From: Datisca glomerata
Taxonomy: Eukaryota > Streptophyta > Magnoliopsida > Cucurbitales > Datiscaceae
Assembly (NCBI GenBank): GCA_003255025.1
Contig: QANY01009317.1
Location: forward strand, 1,595,786-1,659,785
Length of the DNA stretch: 64,000 bases
Reading direction: 5' to 3'
The notes under the pieces were generated by a model. It was not told the DNA's origin, made no database searches, and saw only the letters and a list, made by a program, of their open reading frames with translations. Below, piece after piece: positions 24,790 through 35,398 of the stretch; position 1 is the first letter of the stretch; each line of letters opens with the position of its first letter. A program made the position numbers and the translations under genes.

Positions 24790-27700
24790 TATACTCCCCT
24801 AAATTCCCTAATCCTTTCGTCTCTCAAACTCGCGAGCCCAGCTTTCTCACATTCTCTTGAATTCCTCAACTCCATCTCCCTTCGTCCTCGTCACTGACCA
24901 TCGTCGCCTCTACCTCTCTCTCTCTCTATCTATCTATTTATGTGTGTGTGTTTCTGGGCTCTGTAACCTTTATCGCTCAGTGTTAAAAGTATTTCACTTT
25001 TTTCTTTGTTTTTATTGCTAATATTCTAGAAATTTATGATTCAGACATAAATTTTATTGCATCTTTCCCAGTTTAGGTTAGGGTTTTCAATCTATTTCAT
25101 TGTTTCTTCTCACGAATTTGTTTCAGATTCTTTGTTTCTTGCTTTTGTAGGGTTTGGTTCAATTTGGTGTTGGTTTGTCTTTGTTTATGTGTGGAGGGCT
25201 TTTTATTAGAGCTAGATAGTTCGTGGTTTGGGATTTGTTCTTGTGTGCGTAGTAGTTTTTTTAGATTTGGGATTTTTTTCATATGGTATTTATCACGTCT
25301 CCTTCTATTGATCTCTATCAGATCTTCTTTTTCACGAAGAATCTAAGGTGATCGTAGATGCTTCTCGATTTTTCTTAAAAGTTATGGCATTTCTGACGTA
25401 TATTTTAGCTTAGATGATTTTTCCTTTTTTCCTACTTGGTTTGTGGATGAGTTTTGTGGCATTTAGGATTTCAGGATCTAGACATGGTTTTTTGAACGGC
25501 TCTGATCGAGGTTAGTTTGTTATTTTTTCATGTTTTAGACTTCTGAGATTGCTAGGTTGTGTAGTGTAAATGTGTAACAATAAGGAAATCTGGCTATTTG
25601 ATTTAATCTTAAAAAAGGTTACCACCTGGTGTGCCTCATTTTAGTGATAGAGAACTGAGCGATTTCTGGTTCTGAAATTCTGGTCAATTGTTCTAAAATT
25701 TCACTAATCCACAGACAGACTCATGCCATGTTTTATGTAATTTACGTCACGATTCAAATACTTTGAGATATTATATGATCAGTGTTTTCTTCATCTATGC
25801 ACATGTTTATGGTGCATTTTTCTTTTTATTCTTTATTCCATTCTCAGGCCTTGAAAAAATAGTGGAGAAAATGATCAAGGATTTGAGAAAATGTCAATGA
25901 GTGTATGGTGATTCCCATCTTTACAACTTATGCAGCTTCTTACTCAACTTTTGTGGATGTTAGTACTAACCAGAATTCTGATAGTTAAGTTATATGTAGG
26001 TGAGTTAGCTTCATCTACATCTTGTTTGAAGGATGAAAAAAATCCTCAATCCTGGTTGCTTTTTCTTATATATCATTATGCACTCAAATCCTAAATATGC
26101 ATTATATGGTTTATCAATTGAATTTTCGTATTTGTACAATTGTACTCATATTAGCCTATACTTGTTATTTTTAGTTACCGATAAAAAAATATGAAGGATG
26201 AAAAAAATCCTCAATCCTGGTTGCTTTTTCTTATATATCATTATCCACTCAAATCCTGAATATGCATTATATGGTTTATCAATTAAATTTTCGTATTTGT
26301 ACAATTATACTCATATTAGCCTATACTTTTTGTTTTTAGTTACCGATAAAAAAACATGTTTTTTTAGTTGTATTTGAAATATGAAGTTAATTAATTGCGG
26401 TGCTTGAACTTCTTGAGCCTAGTGGGCAATATTATTCAAATCACATTAATACATGTGTTTGAATTTGGATTTTTAGTTTGTTGAAAAACAATTTTATGTA
26501 TTTCTAGACTCTAATGGATTGTTTTGTAGTGTAGAATCCACCTTATAGGTTTGAAAGATTGGTGAAATTATATGATATCTGTTATACATGTTTGACAGGG
26601 AGAGAGGAATAATGTATCATTTTTTGGTACACGGATGTGGACCAATTTGGTATATATAATATGAGACTCGATTAGAATGTGTAGATGAAAAGCACTGAAA
26701 GGTTGAAACCTCACCCTAGTCCAATTCATCTAAGTAACTGATTTTGACATTGAAGATATTAAACTGAATTTATAAGCTTTTCTCCTTTGTGAATATGTCA
26801 TTATAAATCAAAGATTCTTAATAGACCTTTCTACCATTCTTAGTGTAAGTCAGATTTCACACCCAACCCCACTCATGGGTCTCATCAGATGGTTACCTTT
26901 TCACTTGTGTATTCATTTTTCTATTATTTGGTTCTTTATTAATTGGCAAGATATGAAGCTTATTCAATCTCTTTTTTATTTTGCATTTCAATCATTCCCT
27001 GCATGGAAGAGCCTCTGGAGAAAGGAATACTTTGTAAGAGTTAGACAATATAGAAATTACCTTTTCATCACAGAAATGTTTTTGTTGCTACAGATGGTAT
27101 AGATGTTTTCAATTGTAATAGGCTAATATATTGTTGATGAAAGTGATATTGATTTCCATCAATTTAGATCATGATTCTTTTAGGGTATTCTTTTAAGGTT
27201 ATAGTTGCAACAGTGGCCAGTGATCTAGTAAAATATTCCGAAGCATTCCTTGAAAAGTCAAATGAAGAGTATTGTGCTTGGATTCTTGACTCATAGAAGT
27301 GTGGTAACTTTTATTGATTGGGGATTATTAAATGGAAAAAGTTTTGGTTGTGAGTTTGTTATGAAAAGATGGTCGCTAATGCATGATAATCTTCTGTTAT
27401 ACTTTTTCCCTCATGTTTGCAAAATGGAATAGTTGTGGAAATTAGGGAATATAGTATTAATTTTTTATCTTTTCTTTATTCAATTCTCTCTCATACTTTA
27501 ATCTCTATTACTTTAGGGAATATAGTATTAATTTTAAAGCTAAGAATTTAGTAAGAATCTCTAATGAGGTCTTATTTTGTTCTAGCTGGGAGAACGTGTG
27601 CAGCATGTGGTTACTCTCTTTCACGTCTTTAAAAAGAAGCTAGATTTAGACCATCAATCATGGTGCGTTAACATTTCTCTAGTCATTAATTAAGTTTGAT

Positions 27701-28062
27701 GTAAATATACTGCAGTAATGATTACTTGCCATTATTCATTGAGAATGTATAAGTATGTTACTTGTATTATCTTTGATAATTCTGTATGATGTAAATATGT
27801 TGCAATGATGATTACTTACTCTTATTCATTGAGAATGTAGAAGTATGTTACTTGTATTATCTTTGATTATTCATTGAAATAATAGCTCTAATGATTTATA
27901 AGCGTGAAATGGTTGTTCTTGTTATATTTGAGTTTTATTTTTTTCTTCTTTCTGATCATTTGAAAGCACTTGGTACTGCTTTATAAAAAATTTTAGGCTA
28001 TTGATTCTGATAGTTTTTGCTTGGGGGGTGATTGATGACCTTTTTCACTGACTAGTTTTTGC
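24790..28062 (+). other. Interior of the CACTA-like element, probably captured non-coding gene sequence
   Basis: The plus strand opens like a plant 5' leader (CT- and TC-rich, TCTCTCTCTCTCTATCTATC at about 24917), followed by T-rich, intron-like sequence with TTGCAG/TTTAG and GTAAG-like sites. No complete frame is supported. It may be the 5' part of the captured gene from which the RAD23-like exons came, but no exon in this stretch could be identified. Confidence 0.35.
26031..26358. repeat. 165-bp tandem duplication
   Basis: Copies at 26031-26195 and 26196-26358 share GGATGAAAAAAATCCTCAAT, GCATTATATGG and TTAGTTACCGATAAAAAAA with few differences, indicating a fairly recent event. Confidence 0.88.
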
Positions 28063-28065
28063 TTG

Positions 28066-28140
28066 GTTCTTAAGGATTCAACAACACTGGAAGAAAATAA
28101 AGTTGTTGAAAATAGTTCTATTGTCATCATGTTAATTAAG
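28066..28140 (+). pseudogene. Captured RAD23-like exon, copy 1
   Basis: Twenty-five codons read VLKDSTTLEENKVVENSSIV then IMLIK, followed at once by a perfect splice donor (AAG|GTAAGT). This matches the end of the N-terminal ubiquitin-like domain of plant RAD23 proteins (family pattern VLKD-T-EEN-V-ENSFIVIML-K), which shuttle ubiquitylated proteins to the proteasome and act in DNA repair. The expected AG splice acceptor just upstream is replaced by GCTTG. No other RAD23 exons (UBA domains) were found nearby, so it is a fragment carried by the transposon, not a gene. Confidence 0.78.
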
Positions 28141-28814
28141 GTAAGTTTTTTTCCTAACATTTCGCTCCGCTGTTCTTTTTCCTTTTATTCACCTTACTAT
28201 TGTTATTTTGTCTTTTTTTCTAGTTCTATACTTTACAAATTTTGGACAACAATAAGGGCCCTTATCATTTTTAATTTTGTTCGAGAATTATTATAGGGTG
28301 TTTGTTTCAACTACTAATATGCACATAGTCATCCAATGTAAAATAAGGTCTCATCAAGTGGAGCATCAAGTGTGTTTACTGCACCTATAAATCAAGAAGC
28401 ATAAAGGATATATACTGTGCTATTCTTGATTGTTGTGATTTGTACTAACATTATTGTACTAGTTTCTTTCAGCACCTTCTTAGTACTTTATGTATTACGT
28501 AATCCATTATCATTGAAACGTGCAGTTGTGGGCAAAAGTTGTTATTTGTAATAACTTTTAATCAACAACTAATGAGCTAATATGTTATTTTGTTTCTTTA
28601 TTTTTCCATCTTCATATCATTTTTTTTTCTAGAGTACTTGTCTTGGTCAAATTATTCTAACATCCTAATGCTTTTGCGTCCAATCCCGTCCTTGATGTGT
28701 TGGAATTTATTCCTTTCAGTTTCCCAATAAAAAACCTGGTTTTAGGCTATTGATTCTGATAGTTTTTGTTTGGGGGGTGATTGATGACCTTTTTCACTGA
28801 CTAGTTTTTGCTTG

Positions 28815-28889
28815 GTTCTTAAGGATTCAACAACACTGGAAGAAAATAAAGTTGTTGAAAATAGTTTTATTGTCATCATGTTAATTAAG
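28815..28889 (+). pseudogene. Captured RAD23-like exon, copy 2
   Basis: This is the same exon in the second copy of the 749-bp duplication. It encodes ENSFIV where copy 1 has ENSSIV; the F form agrees with the family, so copy 2 keeps the ancestral residue. The GTAAGT donor is preserved and the acceptor is again missing. Confidence 0.78.
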
Positions 28890-29562
28890 GTAAGTTTTTT
28901 TCCTAACATTTCGTTCCACTGTTCTTTTTCCTTTTATTCACCTTACTATTGTTATTTTGTCTTTTTTTCTAGTTTTGTACTTTACAAATTTTGGACAACA
29001 ATAAGGGCCCTTATCATTTTTAATTTTGTTCGAGAATTATTATAGGGTGTTTGTTTCAACTACTAATATGCACATAGTCATCCAATGTAAAATAAGGTCT
29101 CATCAAGTGGAGCATCAAGTGTGTTTACTGCATCTATAAATCAAGTAGCATAAAGGATATATACTGTGCTATTCTTGATTGTTGTGATTTGTACTAACCT
29201 TATTGTACTAGTTTCTTTCAGCACCTTCTTAGTAATTTATGTATTACGTAATCCATTATCATTGAAACGTGCACTTGTGGGCAAAAGTTGTGATTTGTAA
29301 TAACTTTTAATCAACAACTAATGAGCTAATATGTTATTTTGTTTCTTTATTTTTCCATCTTCATATCATTTTTTTTCTAGAGTACTTGTCTTGGTCAAAT
29401 TATTCTAACATCCTAATGCTTTTGCGTCCAATCCCGACCTTGATGTGTTGGAATTTATTCCTTTCAGTTTCCCAATAAAAAACCTGGTTTGGCAGAAAGA
29501 TTGTTTTCTTCATGCTGTGAGGTGGGTATTATCAAATGTATATTACTGATAAATGATTTTAG

Positions 29563-29567
<5 letters not shown>

Positions 29568-29601
<34 letters not shown>
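29568..29601. repeat. (TA)n microsatellite
   Basis: A run of about 16 TA units inside the CACTA-like element. Confidence 0.9.
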
Positions 29602-29604
<3 letters not shown>

Positions 29605-29754
29605 CTTATTTGTATGTATTTATTGCCTGGATGTGATGCTAAAATTTTTTTATGCTTTTAGAGGTTTCAATTATATGATTTTCCTGTCAATTTTACTACA
29701 GTGTTGCAATGAATTTGATTATGTACTATATACTTAACTAAAGTATTATTTTGA

Positions 29755-30110
29755 TCCATAGTCATCCAATGGAAATTCCCGTCATCTATATACTTTTTAC
29801 GGTGACTAAGATGACGGGGCATCCTCGTCATCTATCTACTTTCACGGTACCTAAGATGACGGGGATCCCCCGTCATCTAAAACCTACGTGGAGTAAGTTT
29901 AGATGGCGGGGAATCTCCGTCATCTATATGCTTTTTACGGCCACTAAGATGACGGAGAATCTCCGTCATTTATCTGCTTTTCGCAGTACTTAAGATGACG
30001 GGATTTTCCTGTCATCGTACCTCCTTATAATGATGGTTTTTTCAAAATGACTAAAGATAACAACCCGGTAGATGACAATCGGTCACCCGTCAATATAAGA
30101 TTATAATGAT
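29755..30110. repeat. Subterminal palindromic repeats of the CACTA-like element
   Basis: Alternating GATGACGG and CCGTCATC motifs occur roughly ten times, often as inverted pairs around GGGGATCCCC or GAGAATCTC centres, up to about 40 bp from the right terminus. Weaker relatives (ATGACAGGTT, CTGTCAT) lie near the left end at 24545-24725. The arrangement is like transposase-binding repeats in CACTA elements. Confidence 0.82.
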
Positions 30111-30145
30111 GGATTTTACTCATCTAACTCTGTTTTGTAGTAGTG

Positions 30146-30539
30146 AACATTGTCTTACAAACTTATGAACTCATAAATTGGATTAGATTAAATTTATAAT
30201 TTACTAGATTGTCCTATAAAAAATATTTTTTTTACAATATCTATCTAAGAAAGTTATTTTTCCACGAACAATTGAAATTACTTTCTCATAACAAAGTAGA
30301 TATAATAAAATATCACATAAAAACAATAAAAAAATCATAAGAAATAGATAAAATAAATGGATATCTTCAACACATGTGTGTTTCATTTACATTTATTTCA
30401 ACAAAAAAAAATATAAGAGAATCATTTGCTTATTAGTTTTGAGATTAGAATATCGTCGTTAATCAATAATAATTTTTTAGATTTTAGTTATTTACTATTT
30501 TACTAATTTAATTTTATACCATTACGTATTTGTTTATTA
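30146..30539. other. AT-rich spacer between two elements
   Basis: No gene or named repeat seen. It ends with TATTA (30535-30539), the likely left target duplication of the next copia element. Confidence 0.5.
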
Positions 30540-31005
30540 TGTTAGATAAAATCTTTTTCGGTATAAACCATATCTCTAATAAAACTCAAGAACTAATGCT
30601 GAACAAACCAAGAATTAAATAACTATAAAGCGGAAGCGTACCTGAATCTATAGCAGTAGATCACAGTTTATAGTCGAGCAGCTGACTTTTCATATCTATA
30701 TGATTCTCTGTCTGAAAGTGCATTTTGATTAAGCATCTCTATTTTCTCTCTAACGATGAGATATTAGGGAGAATGTAGTGGTTTTCCTTTATCATGCGGC
30801 CTGAGAACTATAACCACTTATAGATAAAAATAAAAAATATCCTAAACTCTCTACACATTAAAAGTTCCACAACTTATTATATACAATAAAATCCAAATCA
30901 CCCAAAACCTTAGTCAATCACTTTTAATGGGGTTTATCCTTATTCGACAGTCTGCGACACATAATTGTTCACATATAAGTTCAATGTTGGATTAAGGATT
31001 CAACA
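30540..31005 (-). repeat. 3' LTR of copia copy B
   Basis: Starts TGTTAGATAAAAT and ends GGATTCAACA. On the minus strand it is preceded by AAGTAGGAGAT, the polypurine tract that usually abuts copia LTRs. Length 466 bp. Confidence 0.9.
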
Positions 31006-31700
31006 ATCTCCTACTTGGACTATATGTGTAACTTTATAATTATGCTTTGCATAAAATAACCGAAACGTGCTCAACTTTACTGTCATTACTTAAATGTATT
31101 TAGAACTAATTCGGTTCATCAATCATACCAACGTAGAATAAAAACGATTTTTGTCACATCGATCATAACTCGACCCATCAATGGTCACGTATGTCAGTAC
31201 AACTGAATGACAAGGATTATGATGTGGATGTGTAGCATGAAAATTTCATGTAATGTGATCTTGACATGCCTATTTTCAACCGAAAATCTTAGTGATATCA
31301 AACCATACCAGAATCAGAGTGAGTTAGCTAAAACTTTAGTTCTACATAAATTACCTTAAAATATTCATAAACCGAAATAGCTGAAAATAAGTTTCTAAAG
31401 AAAAGCATCCAAAATCACAAACTCCCACTAAAATCGAATATCATCAACCGATATGACACTCATAAGAGCAGTGTGCTCATGAAACTGTTTGGGTGACAAT
31501 CCCTTGATAAGTGGATCCGTAAAAGGAGTTTGTTCCGACGTGCTCTATAGACAACTATCCATTCTGAACTTTTTCTTAACAACCAGGAGCTTGATGTCTA
31601 TGTACCTCGACGTTGTTCGCCTAAACTATCATTCTCTACAATAGTACTCATCACCATGGTTAGGTCTAAAGCTTTTTATCCTTCTGTTGAGTTGATTCTT
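31006..31700 (-). pseudogene. copia RNase H C-terminal remnant fused to integrase by a deletion
   Basis: The minus strand at about 31535-31445 reads DPLIKGLSPKQFHEHTALMS, the usual C-terminus of copia polyproteins. Upstream (31640-31540) is the matching histidine/isoleucine-rich end of RNase H with stops. Immediately before that, at about 31640-31700, the sequence is still integrase. The integrase C-terminus, all of RT and most of RNase H have been removed. The rest of this stretch to the LTR is untranslated. Confidence 0.8.
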
Positions 31701-32370
31701 AACTTTAGCCTCAAAATTTTTTTAACACGTTTAATAACTGTGACTTTTCCTGAATGAGATATATGTAGCCATATCTAGAAAATTTATCTACGAACATTGT
31801 AAAATATTGTTGACCATTCCAAGCAACCAAAGGGAATGACCCATAAATATCCATATGTATATTTTTCAAGACGTACTGAGTCATGTTGACTTCAAATCTC
31901 TTTTTATCGGTTTGTTTACTCTTTATACAATTAACACAAACATTAGAGTCTGTAAAATCTAAGGGACCGAGAATTTCGTCTGACACAAGTCTCCATATTT
32001 CTTGTCTGGAGATATGACCTAATCTCGTGTGTCATAACGCAATCGAATTCTCACTGATTAATTTTCTTTTAGCATATTGTGTACTTACTTGCATGGATTC
32101 CTTAATTGGAGTAATTATATCAAGTAAATAAAGATTATTGTAACCTGACAAATAACTGGAACTTACCGAATTTGAGTCACGAAACAAACCATAGTTTTCA
32201 TTTTCAAATGAATAAACATAACCAATTTTGTCCAAAACAGAGACAAAAATTAAATTCCGTCTAAATGATGGTACAATAAATGTTTCATTATGATTCAAAT
32301 AAAATCCAATCTTTAACAATAATCTAAATTTACTTATTTCTTCAATTTCAACTGCCTTGAAATTGCTCAC
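31640..32370 (-). pseudogene. copia GAG-pre zinc finger and integrase core, truncated
   Basis: The frame at 32032-32370 covers the protease-integrase junction (FRRNLIFVSVLDKIGYVYSF, LYLLDI). The frame at 31711-31986 has the last zinc ligands VCVNCIKSKQTDKKRF, then NIHMDIYGSFPLVAWNGQQY with the first catalytic Asp, and FVDKFSRYGYIYLIQEKSQ. A stop and shift between 31987 and 32031 break it. The core ends where the large deletion begins. Confidence 0.83.
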
Positions 32371-32400
32371 ATAGATGTATCTTTCAACATAAATTGACCT

Positions 32401-32748
32401 TCAACAAGTGAAGCAACCCTGTATAGACACACTGATGTGATTTTTTGTACTAGAATCTATCCACCACGTGTGTCTAGTAACCGAACTTAAAATAACTTCA
32501 AAACAAACCAAATTAAGAAGTACACGTTTCTTAGTACGCCAAGTGTGATAATTGGTGTATTGCTTCTTCCTATTCCCTTCAGCTCCACAGAAGTGACAAC
32601 TATTGCCTTCTGAGTCAACCGATTTTTTTTGTTGTTCCTTGTGCGGTGATGTATCCGCAACTATCTTATCATTTTTCCTTTTATTTCCCTTGCCCTTATC
32701 CTTAGAGGTAGAGGCCAGGTAAGCAATCTCTGTCTTTTCATGTTCCAC
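32401..32748 (-). pseudogene. copia zinc knuckle and aspartic protease start
   Basis: A Lys-rich segment leads to CHFCGAEGNRKKQYTNYHTW, a zinc knuckle in which the His and last Cys are replaced. It is followed by WWIDSSTKNHIS, the protease active site where the family has D-S-G-A-T-x-H; Gly is replaced by Ser. Both changes indicate loss of function. Confidence 0.82.
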
Positions 32749-32838
32749 TCTTTGCTCTTCCTGAACACAGTGTCAGATGAGCTCATTCAGAGACCAAGTC
32801 TCTTTCTGACAATTGAAGCTCACATTAAACTAGTTGAA

Positions 32839-33285
32839 CTATGCTAGATGGGATATCAGAACTGGATGCATAAGAAAATCCTCAAAGAGTTCAAACCTAA
32901 GTGCTTTCAACCTTGAAACAAGATGAGACATTTCTATGATGTACTCCATGATGTTGCTTTTACCCTTATACCTCATTGAAATTAGACATGTCAAGAGCGT
33001 ACCATTTTCTGCCATTTCGTTCTTGACAAACCTCTTTTTAATATCCTCAAGGAAACCCTTAACTGTAGTTATCTTTCCCGATATAGCGCTCTTGAATATT
33101 TCTGGCGTGACCTTCTTCATGATCAGCATACATATACGATTTGATTTCTCCCACTTTCCATATCCCTCTTTTTTATCAGAGATACTCTTATCCGTAAGTA
33201 GTGAAGAAGAAGCAATCATTAATGCAAGATCAAGATCCATAACTCCAAGAACTATTAAGAGATTAATTTTTAGGACTTAAAGTTG
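32839..33285 (-). pseudogene. copia gag, partial
   Basis: The frame at 32839-33240 shows copia gag features: KWEKSNRICMLIMKKVTPEI, then FLEDIKKRFVKNEMAENGTL and SLMRYKG-like sequence ahead of a coiled segment. It lacks the usual N-terminal L-N-Y-x-W motif in the same frame, so the start is degraded or shifted. It lies upstream of the zinc-knuckle frame with about 90 bp between, as expected. Confidence 0.78.
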
Positions 33286-34889
33286 GAGTCATTTAATACT
33301 TTATTTACTTGATGTTGACATTAACTTGAATAACAACTTGATATAGAATAATTAACCAACCTACAACCTCATATAAAATGTCAAATAATAATAATAAATT
33401 CAAACAAAAGTAAACCTCATCTCAAACATCGGACCTCCATTAGTATTTTGATTTTGGTCAAAATTATTAATTTGTAAGTGATACCTGAGTGTAGTAATCA
33501 AACACTGATGATAAGAATATATCGAACAATAAATCTTCCTTTGGGCAAATTTGTTGTTCACATGTAAAACTTTATAATCATCACGCGTTTATTATCACAG
33601 ATATACATGTAATTTTGTCAAATATTTTTCTTCATTTGGGTCGGTAAATATTCACATAAGTTACGCACACACAACCTTTTATATTTCAAGACAAATTAAT
33701 TTACACAAGAGATGTCACTTCGACGACATGTTACTTTAACTAATTCATCATAAAATATACAGCATACAAATGTTTGAATTTAAAATTGTACCGAATTTCA
33801 ACCATAAATTACTTGATAAACAATTAATTTTACGGTCCATAAAAAAATTATTTTAAAATTATTTTAACCCAAAATCAAAATCCTTAAAAATTCAAAACAA
33901 TTTATTTGATAATCTTTAAAAATATTTTTGAAATTATTTTAATCAAAAACTGAAAATAATCAAAACAATTTATTTAAAAATCCTTAAATTAAAATTAATT
34001 TTATGATCCCAAAATTAATTTAATTAATAGATTAATAAAATTAATTATAAATTAATTTAATTAAATAATCCTTAAAATTAATTTAAATTAATTAAAATAT
34101 TTTTTAATTATTAAAAAACATCTGTGAGGGTTGGGATCCCCCACAGCCTTCCCAGAATTTTTTTTAGTCTTTCAACTGTGGGCGTAAGCCCACAACTTGC
34201 CTTCATGTTCACGGGTCAAACCTACATAGTGATTGGCGGCCATGGCTGATGCTCTTCTCACCACGGTCGTGGCCACGTTGATCCTTACTTCGACAGCCAG
34301 TGGCCGCTGCACTCCTCATAGTGGCCAGATTTGGCCGCGACTCTCTCCTTCTTGTCACGACCAAATCTGGCCGCCAATCTCTCTTAGCGACTGCGGCCAG
34401 ATCTAGCCGCGCCTCTCTCCTTCTCGTCGCGACCAGATCCGGCCGCCTCTCTCCCTTAGCCGTCGCGGCCAGATCTAACTGTGGCTCTTCCTCACACAGC
34501 CACGACTGAGGCTGTAGCTTTCGCTGGTAGTCACGGCTTCCCCTTACAGTCACGGCCAAGGCCGCGATTTTTCATGGCAGTTGCAATTAGGCTGTGACTT
34601 TTCCTTAATCGTCACGGCCGGACGGCCGCGGCTTTGCCTTGTTGGCACGGACAGTCCGTGGCGCCGGTCCTCTACCACCGTTGGCCACCAACGCTGACCA
34701 GCGGTCCGAATTTAAACAAATATATACCGAAAAAATACCGTAGAAAAAATATTGTTCTTAAATCTAATATAACTGTCAAACAATTATCAAAATAATTATC
34801 AAATTGAAGAACTCCAAAACATAAACATATATCACATATAATCATGGTTCTAAAATTTAGTTATGATTCTCAATGATTCAATATTATTT
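33286..34889 (-). other. Leader of copia copy B, AT-rich with a GC-rich insert
   Basis: An unusually long untranslated leader of about 1.6 kb between gag and the primer site. Most is AT-rich. From about 34110 to 34700 the composition turns GC-rich and contains a 36-bp tandem repeat. No protein of known type. Confidence 0.6.
34336..34479. repeat. GC-rich 36-bp tandem repeat, four units
   Basis: Units follow CGC-CTCTCTCC-TC-TCG-CGACCAGATC-GGC with alternation between odd and even units, suggesting a 72-bp higher order. Because 36 is a multiple of three, open frames run through it on both strands (34209-34559 minus, 34300-34509 plus) and encode repeats such as DLAATAKGERRP and RPDLVVTRRRES. These are probably by-products of the repeat. 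Confidence 0.85.
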
Positions 34890-34901
34890 GCTCTGATACC
34901 A
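34890..34901 (-). other. Primer binding site (initiator tRNA-Met) of copia copy B
   Basis: The minus strand reads TGGTATCAGAGC, the perfect complement of the 3' end of plant initiator tRNA-Met, two bases inside the right LTR. This marks the right LTR as the 5' LTR and confirms minus orientation. Confidence 0.95.
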
Positions 34902-34903
34902 CT

Positions 34904-35398
34904 TGTTACATAAAATCATTTTCGGTATAATCGTATCTCAAATAAAACTCGTGAACTTATGTTGAACACACCAAATCAAATAACAGTAAAGCGGAAGTGT
35001 ACTTAAATCTATAGTACTATATTATAATTTATAGCCGAACGGTTGACCTTTCAAATCTACACGATTTTTTATCCAATTTTTTTTTATTAAATCTTTCTGT
35101 TTCCTCTCTAATGATAGAATATTAGGGACAATAAAATGATTTTTCTTCATCGTGTGACTTGGGGATTATAATCATTTATAGATAATGTATTTTTTGATAT
35201 TTTTATTTTAGCTAATCATAAAAATAGAAATTATCCTAAAATTCTACGCATCAAAATGTCAACAATCTATTAGATATATTAAAATCCAAGTTACCCAAAA
35301 CCTTAGTCTATGATTTTTAATTAGGTTTATCTTAATTTAAAAGTCTGCATTACATAATTATTCACATATAAGTTTAATGTTGAATTAATGATATAATA
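34904..35398 (-). repeat. 5' LTR of copia copy B
   Basis: Begins TGTTACATAAAATCATTTTC and aligns with the left LTR to its end, where CAACA has become TAATA. It carries an extra AT-rich stretch near 35190-35220 relative to the left LTR. Confidence 0.88.

Larger units (their letters stand above)
27991..29487. repeat. 749-bp tandem duplication containing the RAD23-like exon
   Basis: Copy 1 (27991-28739) and copy 2 (28740-29487) are nearly identical, with only scattered single-base differences. Both start TTTTAGGCTATTGATTCTGA and end AAAACCTGG. The high similarity points to a recent duplication, younger than most damage in this window. Confidence 0.93.
24521..30145 (+). mobile_element. Non-autonomous CACTA-like element carrying gene fragments
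   Basis: The left end reads CAGTACTACAAAATAGGG and the right end is the reverse complement of CACTACTACAAAACAGAG, finishing TTTTGTAGTAGTG at 30145. The two ends match over about 25 bases, including GATGA. Flanking triplets are AAT and AAC, a near 3-bp target duplication with one mismatch. Subterminal palindromic repeats of GATGACGG/CCGTCATC fill 29755-30110. No transposase was found. The interior looks like captured host sequence: a CT-rich leader-like region (24800-25000) and RAD23-like exons. Confidence 0.75.

Noticed and set aside
34209..34559. 116-codon minus frame and its 69-codon plus counterpart
   Set aside because: Open on both strands because the 36-bp repeat is a multiple of three. 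Composition explains the frames and no protein family was recognised.
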